Positions 35,803 through 45,635 of a stretch of DNA of 64,000 bases are shown here, piece after piece. Origin of the DNA: Aliikangiella sp. G2MR2-5 (lineage in GTDB: Bacteria; Pseudomonadota; Gammaproteobacteria; Enterobacterales; Kangiellaceae); NCBI RefSeq assembly GCF_015687155.1, contig NZ_JADPQF010000002.1, positions 62,001 to 126,000 on the forward strand, written 5' to 3'. A model generated the notes under the pieces. That model was not told the origin of the DNA. It saw only the letters and a list, made by a program, of their open reading frames with translations, and did not search any database. Position numbers and translations under genes: made by a program. Within the stretch, counting starts at the first letter, position 1. Every line of letters starts with the position of its first letter.

Positions 35803-36822
35803 TTATTCTATTGTCGCATAAAACAGGCAATCGTTGGTGGCGATTTCTGGAATTGTAGTCACCATAAAGAGTTGTAACCCGCTTCGAGCAAAAAGACAAC
35901 CGTCTTTGGCCTCTATTATTTTACGAATTTGATCTTTTCCTTGCTCATCGACAGCCTTTAAAGGCAGTTCATTTTTTGGATTATACCACCCCAGGAATTC
36001 ACCTGCAGGCGTATGTTGCCGGTTTAACTGCTCAACATCTGCTCTCAAGGTAATATCAGTAGTTGGTAAGCGATGATGACAAAAGCCTACTGAAGCATCT
36101 CCGACTAATTCAATACGAATTGGATGTCGGTGAACCTGTACTTGATTAGCATGACGATCAAAAATATCTTTACGCATAAAAAAACGATTGAGGCCATTAA
36201 AAGCAACCTGATGAGATTCAATCTCGCTAGCCCCACCACACTCGATGGTGGCAATTGGTGCGCCAAAACTCATTTCCATTAAAGCACCAACCTTGAGCCC
36301 GGTTAAAATGAGCTTTTGGGTAAAAAGTGAAACCAGATCGAGGACATTATCATCCTCACTGACAGCTACTGCGAACGCGGGACTCACTCCCGATGTATTA
36401 TGCAAATCAAGAATAGCTTCCGGCGATACTTCTTTAATCGCAGCAGAAATCATCGATGCACGTAAGGCGACGTCTCGACTGTCATCATCTGAAGCATTAA
36501 AAAAACGATTCAGATCTTCACTATTAGACAAATAGCGATTGGTAAAAATTGGTTTACTACGAGCAGCTTCCGGATTACAGATGATTATCCGTAAATTAGT
36601 GGCAGGCGTATTTTCACTTCTTAACCATAAGTGACATGCGATCAATCCAGACGGTTCATTGCCATGGATTAGCGTAGTTACGACTCGGGTTCTGCTCTGA
36701 TCCTCACCACGAATATCAAAAATAGTTAAACCATCCAGCTGGCGTAAAAATTCGAGAGCAGTCTCCTTAATCTGACTTCGGAAGTTATCATCGTAATAGG
36801 TGATTTTTGAATTTAACCGCAT
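35803..36822 (-). CDS. AstE/aspartoacylase-family zinc deacylase
   Basis: About 339 residues from the ATG at 36822; a GTG at 36843 would add 7. The zinc site is built from LIHGNEPSG (His53, Glu56) and DLHNTSG, the pattern of succinylglutamate desuccinylase and aspartoacylase. A further conserved-type acidic patch is TIECGGASE. By family it removes an N-acyl or similar group from an amino-acid derivative. It begins inside the stop of the GCS2-type ligase (TGATG), so the two are made in a fixed ratio and probably act on the same small molecule. Confidence 0.83.
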   Translation of the reverse strand: MRLNSKITYYDDNFRSQIKETALEFLRQLDGLTIFDIRGEDQSRTRVVTTLIHGNEPSGLIACHLWLRSENTPATNLRIIICNPEAARSKPIFTNRYLSNSEDLNRFFNASDDDSRDVALRASMISAAIKEVSPEAILDLHNTSGVSPAFAVAVSEDDNVLDLVSLFTQKLILTGLKVGALMEMSFGAPIATIECGGASEIESHQVAFNGLNRFFMRKDIFDRHANQVQVHRHPIRIELVGDASVGFCHHRLPTTDITLRADVEQLNRQHTPAGEFLGWYNPKNELPLKAVDEQGKDQIRKIIEAKDGCLFARSGLQLFMVTTIPEIATNDCLFYATIE

Positions 36823-38294
36823 CACTTCCAGATTCGCTCCCACTCAGATACCGGCTGTCCTCCCATCTGATTTTCAAAATAGAGATCAAGTAGTTTTGAA
36901 CTCGCTTCATCACTATTCATCGACTTACGTAAATGTCTCAACGTCTGTTTGGTCCAGGTCGCACCGTTAATGCCTGTGGAAAGCCGTCTTTGAATAATAT
37001 GCAAGTACTTATCCCTTTCATCTCTATCGACACCAAGCTTGCTTAAACCATCGCTTGCCACTTGTAACATATCATCAATAATATTTTTAATTGGAACTTC
37101 TACAGGCTTATTTTGATAATTCTGTGGCCATAGTACGGTCGCTCTCATTCCACATTTAGCTGCGCGGTAGAAATTATATTCTGCGAATCTAAAAGGGATA
37201 CGTGAAAGGTACTCATCAATTTTTTCTTCCAGCCCAACAGCCATACCAATAGAAAAAGCAGCATTAGCACTCATATCCAAAGCTGTTGGTCCCGCCGGAA
37301 GAGCGCGGAATTCAATTCTTAAATGCCCGTTACCTTTATTTGAGTAAACAGCTCGATTCCAGGGCCAGGTAGTACCCATGTGCAAATTAAGCTCTGCCAG
37401 TTCAGGTAAACCAGACGAATCATCGTCAAACAGCTCGGGAAAAATCGGTTGGTAAAGATTAACCGTTTCTGAAAAAAGTTCCCACGCACTTTTGCGAACC
37501 CAGCCATGGCCGAAAGTTACACGAGAAGGTTGTCGCCAACCGGAAGCATCGGGAACACGATTGTCAATTGATTGTTTGAACAATACAACTCGAGTTTCAT
37601 CCCATAAACATTTACCAAGAAATACACCAGAGTTAGCCGCAGTAGCAACAGCCATCGGCAAAGTTAATTGGGCGGCATTGAAGGTGTTGGCAAATTTGTC
37701 CTTTTCGGTCATTAAGTGAACTTGAAATGAGGTATTAGCGCCTTCTACACAAACTTCCGAAGAATAAAAGTCTACAGGGTCGTCACCATCAATTTTTATA
37801 TGAAAAGGTTCTCCTCGATGCTTGAGAAGCTCTCTGGCAAGCAACCTGTACCTTCCAACATCGGTCATATATTCTTTACTTAGGTGTCTCTCCTGAAGCG
37901 TAGGTAAAATTCCGACAGCCAAAGGACGAGTATCTATTTTTGAAGCAACACTCGAAAGACGGTTGAACTTGGTAATGATCTCTTTGGTAAGTTCATTAAA
38001 TGGCTTGCCTTTTGCAGGCACCGGAGAGAGGTTAAGCTCGAGATTAAACTTGTTCAATTCTGTTTGATATTGTATATCTTGTAATAACTCTAACAACTCA
38101 AGATTGACCGGGCTAACATCGCCCTGAGAATTCATCAGATACATTTCGAGTTCGGCGCCAATTGAAATTGGTTCTTTGCCAAATTCGGGCTTTGCGATTA
38201 CCTGCTTGAGGATATCAACCTGATCATGAATTCTACGATTAAACTGCTCATAATCCTTAGCTGAATATTCTCTTTCTAAGATATCTCGGCCCAT
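36822..38294 (-). CDS. GCS2/YbdK-type carboxylate-amine ligase
   Basis: 490 residues of the glutamate-cysteine-ligase superfamily. Landmarks are the acidic metal/substrate segment ISIGAELEMYL (~43-53), FNLELNLSPVPAKGKPF, SSEVCVEGANTSFQVHL and HLRIEFRALPAGPTALDM. Members join an amino acid or amine to the gamma-carboxyl of glutamate with ATP. It differs from GshA and is longer than YbdK (about 370). It is first in a coupled operon with the AstE-like deacylase. Together they could build and trim a gamma-glutamyl or N-acyl compound, though this is inference. Confidence 0.8.
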   Translation of the reverse strand: MGRDILEREYSAKDYEQFNRRIHDQVDILKQVIAKPEFGKEPISIGAELEMYLMNSQGDVSPVNLELLELLQDIQYQTELNKFNLELNLSPVPAKGKPFNELTKEIITKFNRLSSVASKIDTRPLAVGILPTLQERHLSKEYMTDVGRYRLLARELLKHRGEPFHIKIDGDDPVDFYSSEVCVEGANTSFQVHLMTEKDKFANTFNAAQLTLPMAVATAANSGVFLGKCLWDETRVVLFKQSIDNRVPDASGWRQPSRVTFGHGWVRKSAWELFSETVNLYQPIFPELFDDDSSGLPELAELNLHMGTTWPWNRAVYSNKGNGHLRIEFRALPAGPTALDMSANAAFSIGMAVGLEEKIDEYLSRIPFRFAEYNFYRAAKCGMRATVLWPQNYQNKPVEVPIKNIIDDMLQVASDGLSKLGVDRDERDKYLHIIQRRLSTGINGATWTKQTLRHLRKSMNSDEASSKLLDLYFENQMGGQPVSEWERIWK

Positions 38295-38488
38295 AAGTAT
38301 CCCTCAAATGTCGTTATTATTCAGATAATACTATCCCAGGCTGCTTGAGTGAAATTTAATCTGGATCAATTTTTCGTTCATACAAAGTATCCGGAACACC
38401 TGCAAATTTAAGCGAAACAATAGACAGGAAAGCAACCTGGTTGAGATGAGCCTTTAGAGATTGTTTTTTGAGATAGTGTTTTTTAAGA

Positions 38489-38719
38489 TCATTTCTTTTG
38501 TGATGTTGCTTTTTTTAACGGATATACCAGCTTTTCAAGACCATTTATTTTAATTTCGAGCGCTAACTGCAACAATTCTCCTAGTTGACCTGGCGGAAAT
38601 CCCTGTCCAGAAAACCAGACCAGATAAGGTTCCGGTAAATCAATTAATATCCAGCCTTTGTATTTACCAAAAGGCATCTGCGTAGTAGCAAGTTTTAAAA
38701 GGTTTTTTGGCTCAAACAT
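38489..38719 (-). CDS. DUF3820 family protein
   Basis: A 76-residue cytosolic protein. The conserved block MPFGKYKGWILIDLPEPYLVWF followed by GFPPGQLGELL is characteristic of DUF3820, a small family of unknown biochemical role. It lies 7 nt downstream of the ylqF-like gene and is probably cotranscribed. Confidence 0.85.
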   Translation of the reverse strand: MFEPKNLLKLATTQMPFGKYKGWILIDLPEPYLVWFSGQGFPPGQLGELLQLALEIKINGLEKLVYPLKKATSQKK

Positions 38720-38726
38720 CTTTCTA

Positions 38727-39653
38727 CTAACGCCTTCGCTTTTTCTTTCTTGCTGCTTTTTTCTCTTCCTTCAGTCTGATTTTTTCGGCAACTTCAACTA
38801 ATTCTTTTTCTACCATAGAAGGTGTTTCCAGAGTAATACCTCCCCACACCGCAGAACGAAAATCCTTGATAATTATTTTGCAAACCTTATCCAGATCGAC
38901 TCGTCCCCCAGAACCCAAACATCCCCGTTTTCGGCCGATAGCTTCGATACAATCCAATGTCTGGCTGCAGCTTTCATCGAGCCCATAGTGACCTGGGAGC
39001 AGCTCGGGGTAATATTCGAGTAAGTACTCGACTAGATAAAAGGCAATTTCATCATAGTTAAGCACCGTATCCTTGATGGCGCCGGTAATTCCGAGCCGAA
39101 AGCTACTATGGTCATTTTCGATTTTCGGCCAAAGTATCCCTGGTGTATCAAACAGTGTTACTCCTCCAGGCAGGTCAATCCGCTGCTGGCGTTGGGTAAC
39201 TGCAGGTTCATTTCCCACTTTAGCGATCTTGCGCCCGCTCAAACCATTAATAATGGTAGACTTACCTACATTGGGAATCCCCATAATCATGGCACGGACA
39301 TTCGCTTCTTTTTCAACTCTTTCAGGCGCCATTTTTCTAGCTAACTCGATGATTTTCTTGAGTTTACCCGTGTCATGCCCAGTCACTGGCAAGGCGGCCA
39401 TTGCGGTCTGTTTTTCAAAGTATTCTCGCCAAACTTCTGTTTGCTGAGGATCAGCCAGATCAGTCTTGTTAATTAATTTAATAATAGGTTTGGCCATTCC
39501 TTTGAATTCCGATAACGAAGCAATAACCGGATTGGCACTGCTATAAGGAATGCGAGCGTCGATCACTTCGATAATCAGATCGATTTTAGGTAGAGCCTGC
39601 TTTATCTCCTTTTGAGCCTTGTGCATGTGGCCCGGGTACCATTGAATCGACAT
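38727..39653 (-). CDS. ylqF: Ribosome-biogenesis GTPase YlqF/RbgA
   Basis: A 308-residue circularly permuted GTPase: the G4 motif NKTD (~62-65) comes first, then the P-loop GIPNVGKST, and G3 DTPG. It opens IQWYPGHMHKAQKEI, the standard start of this family. RbgA/YlqF assists late maturation of the 50S subunit. A highly basic C-terminal tail (KKAARKKKRRR) fits RNA contact. It forms a short operon with the DUF3820 gene. Confidence 0.93.
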   Translation of the reverse strand: MSIQWYPGHMHKAQKEIKQALPKIDLIIEVIDARIPYSSANPVIASLSEFKGMAKPIIKLINKTDLADPQQTEVWREYFEKQTAMAALPVTGHDTGKLKKIIELARKMAPERVEKEANVRAMIMGIPNVGKSTIINGLSGRKIAKVGNEPAVTQRQQRIDLPGGVTLFDTPGILWPKIENDHSSFRLGITGAIKDTVLNYDEIAFYLVEYLLEYYPELLPGHYGLDESCSQTLDCIEAIGRKRGCLGSGGRVDLDKVCKIIIKDFRSAVWGGITLETPSMVEKELVEVAEKIRLKEEKKAARKKKRRR

Positions 39654-39816
39654 ATATTTTCCTAGTAGTGAATAAACAAATAATAGCAGGCCTATTTTAA
39701 TAGGTTCTGGGTAAATAATTAACCCAGGAACTAATATCCAGCGTAAATTTGTCTGTTATGCTACATTTAGACTATTAGTGGTGCGTGATTTCAACTGAAC
39801 TTTTGGAGAGATTGTC

Positions 39817-40188
39817 GTGACTGACGAGCGAAGACGCTTTAACCGAATCGCATTTGATACCAACGCGACCCTTTCAGGCGATAAACTCACCGTTGAGTGT
39901 CATCTACACGATATCTCATTACAGGGAGTTCTGTTATCTCTGGCTCGTCCATGTAAAGTTGAAGTCGGAAAAAGCTATCATCTCCATATCCCGCTAGATG
40001 AGCATGAACATATCATAGATATGGAACTTGAGCTTAAAAATGTTAGAGGAGACCAACTCGGCTTAAGATGTAAACATATTGATCTCGATAGTATTACCCA
40101 CCTGAGGCGATTGGTTGAGTTAAACCTGGGAGAAACCGAGCTACTCGAGCGCGACTTCGCCCACCTGGTGGATGCACACGAGCAATAA
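39817..40188 (+). CDS. PilZ-domain c-di-GMP-binding protein
   Basis: A 123-residue, single-domain PilZ protein. The c-di-GMP motifs are RRRFNR (residues 5-10) and DISLQG (DxSxxG, ~33-38), both intact, so it should bind c-di-GMP. It is a probable receptor for the messenger made by the cyclases at 16-24 kb. GGAGAG precedes the GTG start. The gene is convergent with a zincin-like protein (stops 1 nt apart). Confidence 0.9.
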   Translation: MTDERRRFNRIAFDTNATLSGDKLTVECHLHDISLQGVLLSLARPCKVEVGKSYHLHIPLDEHEHIIDMELELKNVRGDQLGLRCKHIDLDSITHLRRLVELNLGETELLERDFAHLVDAHEQ

Positions 40189-41646
40189 TTAAATCTGCAA
40201 CAGTTTAGGCATCTCCTCAATCTGGCCAAGACTTAAGAGTAGCTCAACGGCATCAGCAAAATTTTCGATATTACTTTTCCATAGTATTATTTGCGCGACA
40301 CCATTCTCATTGATATTGGTTAGAATTTGATTGGCTTTTAAGTCTGGTTCAAGCTTTTTTATCCACGATAGTCTTTGTATCAAGACCTTCAACTGTGCGA
40401 TGTCGTTAACTAGAAAAATCTGTGTGCTGATAGAGTCAAGTACTTCTTCCTGCTTTTCAGCGGAAGCCAGTGGCGAGCTGGTAGAAAAGCTTCTCAATAA
40501 AGGTAACTTGCTAAAGAAGACATTGGCAATAGCGTCTTCAGGACATTTGTCTGCGTCACATAGAAACTTGGTATTCGCCAGAATGTGTTTGACCTGACGA
40601 AAACTGGACGGAAAGTTCTTCTCATAGGTTGCTACATACTCCGCAATAAAGTCGTTATCCAGTTTTTTATCATGCGCAAGCGACTTTTCCACTTGCGAAT
40701 AAATCGCACGAGCCTGTTTCTCAATCGTTGGCTCATGATACCAGCTGCTCTTATCCAGCTCTCCGTTAATCTTTTGATAAAACCAACCATTTCCAATTGC
40801 TGTCGCCACAGCCTCATCGAATAACTGATATGCCATATTTTTGTTTAAAGAGTCGGAACCTACAAAGGCATCTTCCAATTCTGATTGCACTTTCGCAGAC
40901 TGGTTGACATAAAGTACATGCGCGAGCTCATGAAAAACAATGGAAAGTTGACTGTCGGCAGTTTGTCCCTGCAAAAACGAGACAGACAGGAGGTTACCTT
41001 GTGGTGTCGCGAGAGAATGTCCACTTTGAAAAGGAATTGGCGTTAAATATACTTCGAATGGAATATTTTTATCCCAGTCTGAACGATAAAAATTAACAAC
41101 TTTATTGAAATAGTATTCAAATTGAATCTCTTCAGCCCGACTTGTCAATGCTTTAATATTCTTCTGCAAAAAGCTTTGAGATGGTTGCCAAAACAGTTCA
41201 TGGTATATCGGAGAGAAATAACTTAATACTTCAAATAGTACTTTATGATCTTTTGTGCTGATAATTCCAAAACTACGACGCTGAAAATCATCCAGACTAT
41301 CTGATCTGGCCGCAATCATAGTCATGATTTCTCTTACTTGACGAGCATTGTATCGATGTTTTACAGCGCTGTTAAAATGATAATCGTAACTTAAATTGAC
41401 TGAATTGAGTCTGGACAACTGTTTTTGAGCTTCATCAGAAGCAAAAGAACTAGCGTAAAACTTTTCCGTCAGCGTTTGTGAGGAATAACCTTTGCCGCCA
41501 AGCCCCAATACAAACTCGTAAAGACTTAATGTCTCGCTTGCATAAAAATTAACCTTTACTTTTTTAAGCTCTTTTTCGAATGAATATCCATTCGATGAAA
41601 AACAAATCAAACAGCTCAGTAGAATTAATCGAACTAGATGCAACAT
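40189..41646 (-). CDS. Putative exported metallopeptidase (HELAH zincin)
   Basis: 485 residues with an N-terminal signal peptide (LILLSCLICFSSNGYS). The only recognisable motif is FHELAHVLY, an HExxH zinc-binding helix at ~239-247, with a possible third ligand in SELEDAF 17 residues on. This resembles predicted bacterial aminopeptidases, but I cannot name the family. Most of the protein is helical and of unknown fold. Confidence 0.65.
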   Translation of the reverse strand: MLHLVRLILLSCLICFSSNGYSFEKELKKVKVNFYASETLSLYEFVLGLGGKGYSSQTLTEKFYASSFASDEAQKQLSRLNSVNLSYDYHFNSAVKHRYNARQVREIMTMIAARSDSLDDFQRRSFGIISTKDHKVLFEVLSYFSPIYHELFWQPSQSFLQKNIKALTSRAEEIQFEYYFNKVVNFYRSDWDKNIPFEVYLTPIPFQSGHSLATPQGNLLSVSFLQGQTADSQLSIVFHELAHVLYVNQSAKVQSELEDAFVGSDSLNKNMAYQLFDEAVATAIGNGWFYQKINGELDKSSWYHEPTIEKQARAIYSQVEKSLAHDKKLDNDFIAEYVATYEKNFPSSFRQVKHILANTKFLCDADKCPEDAIANVFFSKLPLLRSFSTSSPLASAEKQEEVLDSISTQIFLVNDIAQLKVLIQRLSWIKKLEPDLKANQILTNINENGVAQIILWKSNIENFADAVELLLSLGQIEEMPKLLQI

Positions 41647-41873
41647 ATATCATTCCTTTTATTTATAAACTCTGAAACGCTCCGTTAAGCAATTAATGTT
41701 CCAAAATTTGCGCCTGATAGTATCGAAAACTGGTTATACAAATTAAAAATGAGTAAAAGAGATTCCTCAAATAAGAAAAACGTTCCTATATCGGAAAATC
41801 TTTCAACACGCAGTTAGTAGTCATTTAAATAACCAACGGTGTGTTCTTCTGATTCATTTGATTAGGGAAAAGT

Positions 41874-43241
41874 TCAAATTTCAGTTAATGCTGCCAAAGC
41901 TTCACCTATTTGCGAAACGGCGATCACTTTAATTCCCTCCGGCACTTTTTTGGGCACGTTAGCTTTGGGAACAATTGCGATTTCGAATCCGTGCTTTTTC
42001 GCCTCCTTAATTCGCTCTTGCCCATTAGGTACGGGCCTGATTTCCCCCGCCAATCCTACTTCACCAAAAATAATCAGACTCTGAGGGAGGATCTGATTTC
42101 GCAAACTTGAAGTCACCGCACACACCAACGCCAAGTCGGCACTGGTTTCCATCACCCTGACACCTCCCACCACGTTGAGGAAAACATCCTGATCCTGACA
42201 AAAAACCCCGCCATGTCTGGAAAGCACCGCAAGTAGCATGGCCAGTCGATTTTGCTCCAAACCAACTGCAACTCGGCGAGGATTGCCAAGATGAGACTCA
42301 TCAACCAGCGCCTGCACTTCCACCAGCAAAGGTCGAGAGCCTTCCCAGGTCACAGTAACAACGCTTCCTGCTGCGGCCTGCTGATAGCGAGAAAGAAAAA
42401 TGGCTGAAGGGTTTTGTACTTCTTTTAATCCTTCTTCCATCATGGCAAAGACCCCCAACTCATTCACCGCACCAAAACGGTTTTTAACCGCTCGCAAGAT
42501 ACGATATCGGCCGTCTCTTTCGCCTTCAAAATAAAGAACCGCATCAACCATATGTTCCAGCACGCGCGGCCCAGCAAGTGCACCGTCTTTAGTAACATGG
42601 CCAACAACAAAAAGCGCAATGCCTTTTTGCTTGGCAAAGCGCACTAGTTGCGCAGTACTTTCTCTCACTTGGGCAACACCGCCCGGTGCCGACTGTAACA
42701 GCTCGGTGTAAATAGTTTGAATCGAATCAATCACCATAATATGGGGGTTAACCTGTTGTGCGGTGGCAATAATGGTTTCAACCTGGGTCTCGGTGAGCAG
42801 ACTCAATTTTTCTCCATTTAATCCAAGGCGGCTGGCACGCATAGAAATCTGCTGTGCCGATTCTTCCCCCGTCACATAGACGGCTTCCAGTGACTCGCTA
42901 AGTTTACACATTGACTGCAACAAAATGGTTGACTTGCCAATTCCGGGATCTCCGCCAATTAATACCACCGAGCCGGCAACCAGCCCACCACCGAGTACTC
43001 GGTCAAACTCTCCAAGCCCGGTCGGAATACGGGCCGTTTCTTCATGCTTAACTTCGCTAAGTTTTTGCAACTGCTTTTGCGCTCCGGCATAACCTGCAAA
43101 ACGTGCATTTTGCGCGGGCTTCTTATTTTCAACTTGCTCGACCAGACAGTTCCACTGCTGGCACTCCATGCATTGTCCCGACCACTTTGGGGAAACCGCA
43201 CCACATTCGGTGCATACATATTGGGTTTTCACTTTAGACAT
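41874..43241 (-). CDS. radA: DNA repair protein RadA
   Basis: About 455 residues from the ATG at 43241 (MSKVKTQYV), the customary RadA start; an extension to 43277 exists. It has a C4 zinc finger (CTECGAVSPKWSGQCMEC), a RecA-like ATPase (Walker A GGDPGIGKST, Walker B MVIDSIQT), the KNRFG motif and a Lon-like C-terminal domain. RadA promotes branch migration in recombinational repair. Confidence 0.95.
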   Translation of the reverse strand: MSKVKTQYVCTECGAVSPKWSGQCMECQQWNCLVEQVENKKPAQNARFAGYAGAQKQLQKLSEVKHEETARIPTGLGEFDRVLGGGLVAGSVVLIGGDPGIGKSTILLQSMCKLSESLEAVYVTGEESAQQISMRASRLGLNGEKLSLLTETQVETIIATAQQVNPHIMVIDSIQTIYTELLQSAPGGVAQVRESTAQLVRFAKQKGIALFVVGHVTKDGALAGPRVLEHMVDAVLYFEGERDGRYRILRAVKNRFGAVNELGVFAMMEEGLKEVQNPSAIFLSRYQQAAAGSVVTVTWEGSRPLLVEVQALVDESHLGNPRRVAVGLEQNRLAMLLAVLSRHGGVFCQDQDVFLNVVGGVRVMETSADLALVCAVTSSLRNQILPQSLIIFGEVGLAGEIRPVPNGQERIKEAKKHGFEIAIVPKANVPKKVPEGIKVIAVSQIGEALAALTEI

Positions 43242-43419
43242 GAGATGGCTCAAAGATAAATAACTAGATTTAATCAATGAAGCTGATTGTACGGGCTATA
43301 GGTTAGATAGCCAAGGCCTGATTCTGATGAAGTCGCTCACCCTGTCAATTAACAAATCTTGCAATTAGGCTCGATCAAGCAAAATAGCAGTGTTACCATT
43401 ATTACTATAATTAGATTAG

Positions 43420-43449
43420 CTAATTCATGATTTACTAATTCATGATTTG
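43420..43449. repeat. 15-bp tandem duplication
   Basis: CTAATTCATGATTT occurs twice in tandem in 15-bp units (14 of 15 identical) in the radA / DAHP-synthase spacer. The same kind of duplication is seen at 31294. Confidence 0.8.
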
Positions 43450-43514
43450 CAAATTACGGTCTTGAGCGAGCCATCTTATTGTCTGACTCACTATGACTTG
43501 AAACGAGAAACCTT

Positions 43515-44888
43515 ATGTCAAACTGGTCGCCAGACTCCTGGCTTAACTTTCAAATAGCACAACAGGCATCCTATCAGAACCAGGAGCAACTGAAGGAGGT
43601 TTTACAAGAATTGGCGATGCTTCCTCCATTAGTTAGCCCTCAGGAAATAGATGATCTAAAAGCCAAACTTGCCAGTGCAGCTAAAGGAGAAACATTTGTT
43701 CTCCAGGGAGGCGATTGTGCAGAACTTTTTTCCGACTGTAATGCACAAGCGATATCCAGCAAACTAAAAATTCTTCTTCAGATGTCGCTGGTTTTGATTC
43801 ATGGATTAAATAAGCCGGTGATAAAAGTTGGTCGAATGGCAGGCCAGTATGCCAAGCCCCGTTCGGCAGAGGTAGAACAGATTAACGGCATTAGCCTACC
43901 CTGTTATCGTGGAGACTTAATTAATTCTCCGCAGTTTACCGCTCAGGACAGAGAGCCAGATCCTCGCAGACTATTAAAAGGCTACTCATTTGCTTCATTG
44001 ACATTAAACTATATTCGTACACTAGTTGAAAACAAGTTTGCGGACTTTTCAGATATGGCCAACTGGGATCTCGACTTTGTTTCTCATTCTGCTCAGGCTG
44101 AAGAGTATCACCAGATTCTTCAACAGATTCGCCATTCAATTGAACTATTGGACAACCTGACAAATCATCACGCAAATGCATCAGTAAAAGATAAAATCTA
44201 TACCTGTCATGAAGCACTTCACCTGCAATATGAGCAGGCTTTGACCCGCAAAGACGAATCTGGACGATGGTATAACCTCTCAACCCATCTCCCATGGATC
44301 GGAATGCGAACAGCTCAGGAAAATTCTGCTCATATCGAGTACATGCGAGGAATATCAAACCCCATAGGAATTAAATTAAGTGCCAGTACTTCGGCAGAGC
44401 AATTGCTGAAACTTTGTAATTCACTTGACCCTGACAATGAGCCAGGCAGATTAGTTTTGATCACTCGAATGGGAGAAGATAGAGTCAGACAAACTTTACC
44501 CCCATTAATAAGAGCACTACTCAATGAAGGCAGATCGCCATTATGGTGTTGCGATCCGATGCATGGCAACACATCGGTTACAAAAAGCGGTATTAAGACC
44601 CGTCGATTCGACGCCATCATTGGTGAAGTAACTGAAACATTAGCGATTCATCAGAAGTTAGGCTCCCATTTAGGTGGTGTACATTTTGAACTAACTGGTG
44701 AACATGTCACCGAGTGTGTTGGGGGAGCAAGAGGATTGACAGAAATTGACTTGCAAAGGGCTTACAAATCGCTGGTCGACCCGAGACTCAATGCTGACCA
44801 GTCATTGGAAATGGCAATGCAGATAGTAAAAATTCACAATCGATTACGCTCAAGAGAAGTGCTTAAAAATAATCAGGAATCAGCTTAA
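43515..44888 (+). CDS. Class II 3-deoxy-7-phosphoheptulonate (DAHP) synthase
   Basis: 457 residues of the plant/AroA-II-type enzyme that condenses PEP and erythrose-4-phosphate, the entry step of the shikimate pathway. Landmarks are FVLQGGDCAELF (~58-69), VGRMAGQYAKPRS, PDPRRLLKGYS, HLPWIGMRT and WCCDPMHGNT. Length matches class II enzymes; it is unrelated in sequence to AroF/G/H. The ATG at 43515 follows GAGAAA at a normal distance. Whether a second isozyme exists cannot be seen here. Confidence 0.93.
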   Translation: MSNWSPDSWLNFQIAQQASYQNQEQLKEVLQELAMLPPLVSPQEIDDLKAKLASAAKGETFVLQGGDCAELFSDCNAQAISSKLKILLQMSLVLIHGLNKPVIKVGRMAGQYAKPRSAEVEQINGISLPCYRGDLINSPQFTAQDREPDPRRLLKGYSFASLTLNYIRTLVENKFADFSDMANWDLDFVSHSAQAEEYHQILQQIRHSIELLDNLTNHHANASVKDKIYTCHEALHLQYEQALTRKDESGRWYNLSTHLPWIGMRTAQENSAHIEYMRGISNPIGIKLSASTSAEQLLKLCNSLDPDNEPGRLVLITRMGEDRVRQTLPPLIRALLNEGRSPLWCCDPMHGNTSVTKSGIKTRRFDAIIGEVTETLAIHQKLGSHLGGVHFELTGEHVTECVGGARGLTEIDLQRAYKSLVDPRLNADQSLEMAMQIVKIHNRLRSREVLKNNQESA

Positions 44889-44941
44889 TTCGATAGTGAA
44901 ACCAAATCACACAAGAATCAATCTATAGAAAAGATATTAAC

Positions 44942-45184
44942 ATGCAACAGAACTCAGATAAAAAACCAGATAACTTGAATGAAGAAACTAAATCTTCGCC
45001 AGGGATATTAAGCGTTTTACAAAGCGTTATTGCAGCTATGTTCGGAGTACAAAGTGAAAGCAAAAGACAGCAGGACTTTGAAAATGGTCATCCCGGCACT
45101 TACATTTTTGTTGGTATAGTTATGGTAATTATTTTTATTTTCACACTGATATCCATCGTCGACTCAATTCTCGCAGATGTCTGA
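44942..45184 (+). CDS. DUF2970 small membrane protein
   Basis: An 80-residue protein with a hydrophilic N-terminus, the conserved stretch LSVLQSVIAAMFGVQSESKRQQDF and one transmembrane helix near the C-terminus (TYIFVGIVMVIIFIFTLISIV), the layout of DUF2970. Its function is unknown. The GNAT gene that follows overlaps it by 8 nt, so they are cotranscribed. Confidence 0.83.
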   Translation: MQQNSDKKPDNLNEETKSSPGILSVLQSVIAAMFGVQSESKRQQDFENGHPGTYIFVGIVMVIIFIFTLISIVDSILADV

Positions 45185-45635
45185 TTCAAATAGTACTCAA
45201 ATTCGAGAAGCCTCCATTGAAGATCTTGGAGAGCTTGCTGAGCTATTTCGGCAATATTGTCGTTTTTACGCAACCAGCCCAACAGAAGAATCATGTACTG
45301 CCTTTATCAAAGAAAGACTAGTCAAGTCTGATTCTCTGCTTTTTGTAGCAAAATCAGAAGGTAAATTGGCCGGATTTGTTCAGATCTATCCAAGTTTTTC
45401 CTCAGTAGCTATGCAAAAGGTCTGGATACTGAATGATCTTTTTGTATCCAGGGAATATCGGTGCCGAGGTATCGCAGGAAAGCTTTTAAAAACAGTTGAA
45501 AAAAATGGGCGGACTAAAAATATTTTTTCTATCAAGTTGGCAACAGAAGTTACCAATCACTTAGCTGCAAAACTTTATCAAAGTCATGGGTTTAAGCGAA
45601 TTGATAATTTTCACTACTATAGTAAAAAGCTTTAA
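45177..45635 (+). CDS. GNAT-family N-acetyltransferase
   Basis: A 152-residue GCN5-type acetyltransferase. It has the acetyl-CoA loop in EYRCRGIAGKLLK (motif A) after the strand WILNDLFVSREY, and an NHLAAKLYQSHGFKRI motif B. The acceptor is unknown. Its start overlaps the DUF2970 stop, and its end overlaps the convergent MFS gene by 4 nt. Confidence 0.88.
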   Translation: MSDSNSTQIREASIEDLGELAELFRQYCRFYATSPTEESCTAFIKERLVKSDSLLFVAKSEGKLAGFVQIYPSFSSVAMQKVWILNDLFVSREYRCRGIAGKLLKTVEKNGRTKNIFSIKLATEVTNHLAAKLYQSHGFKRIDNFHYYSKKL

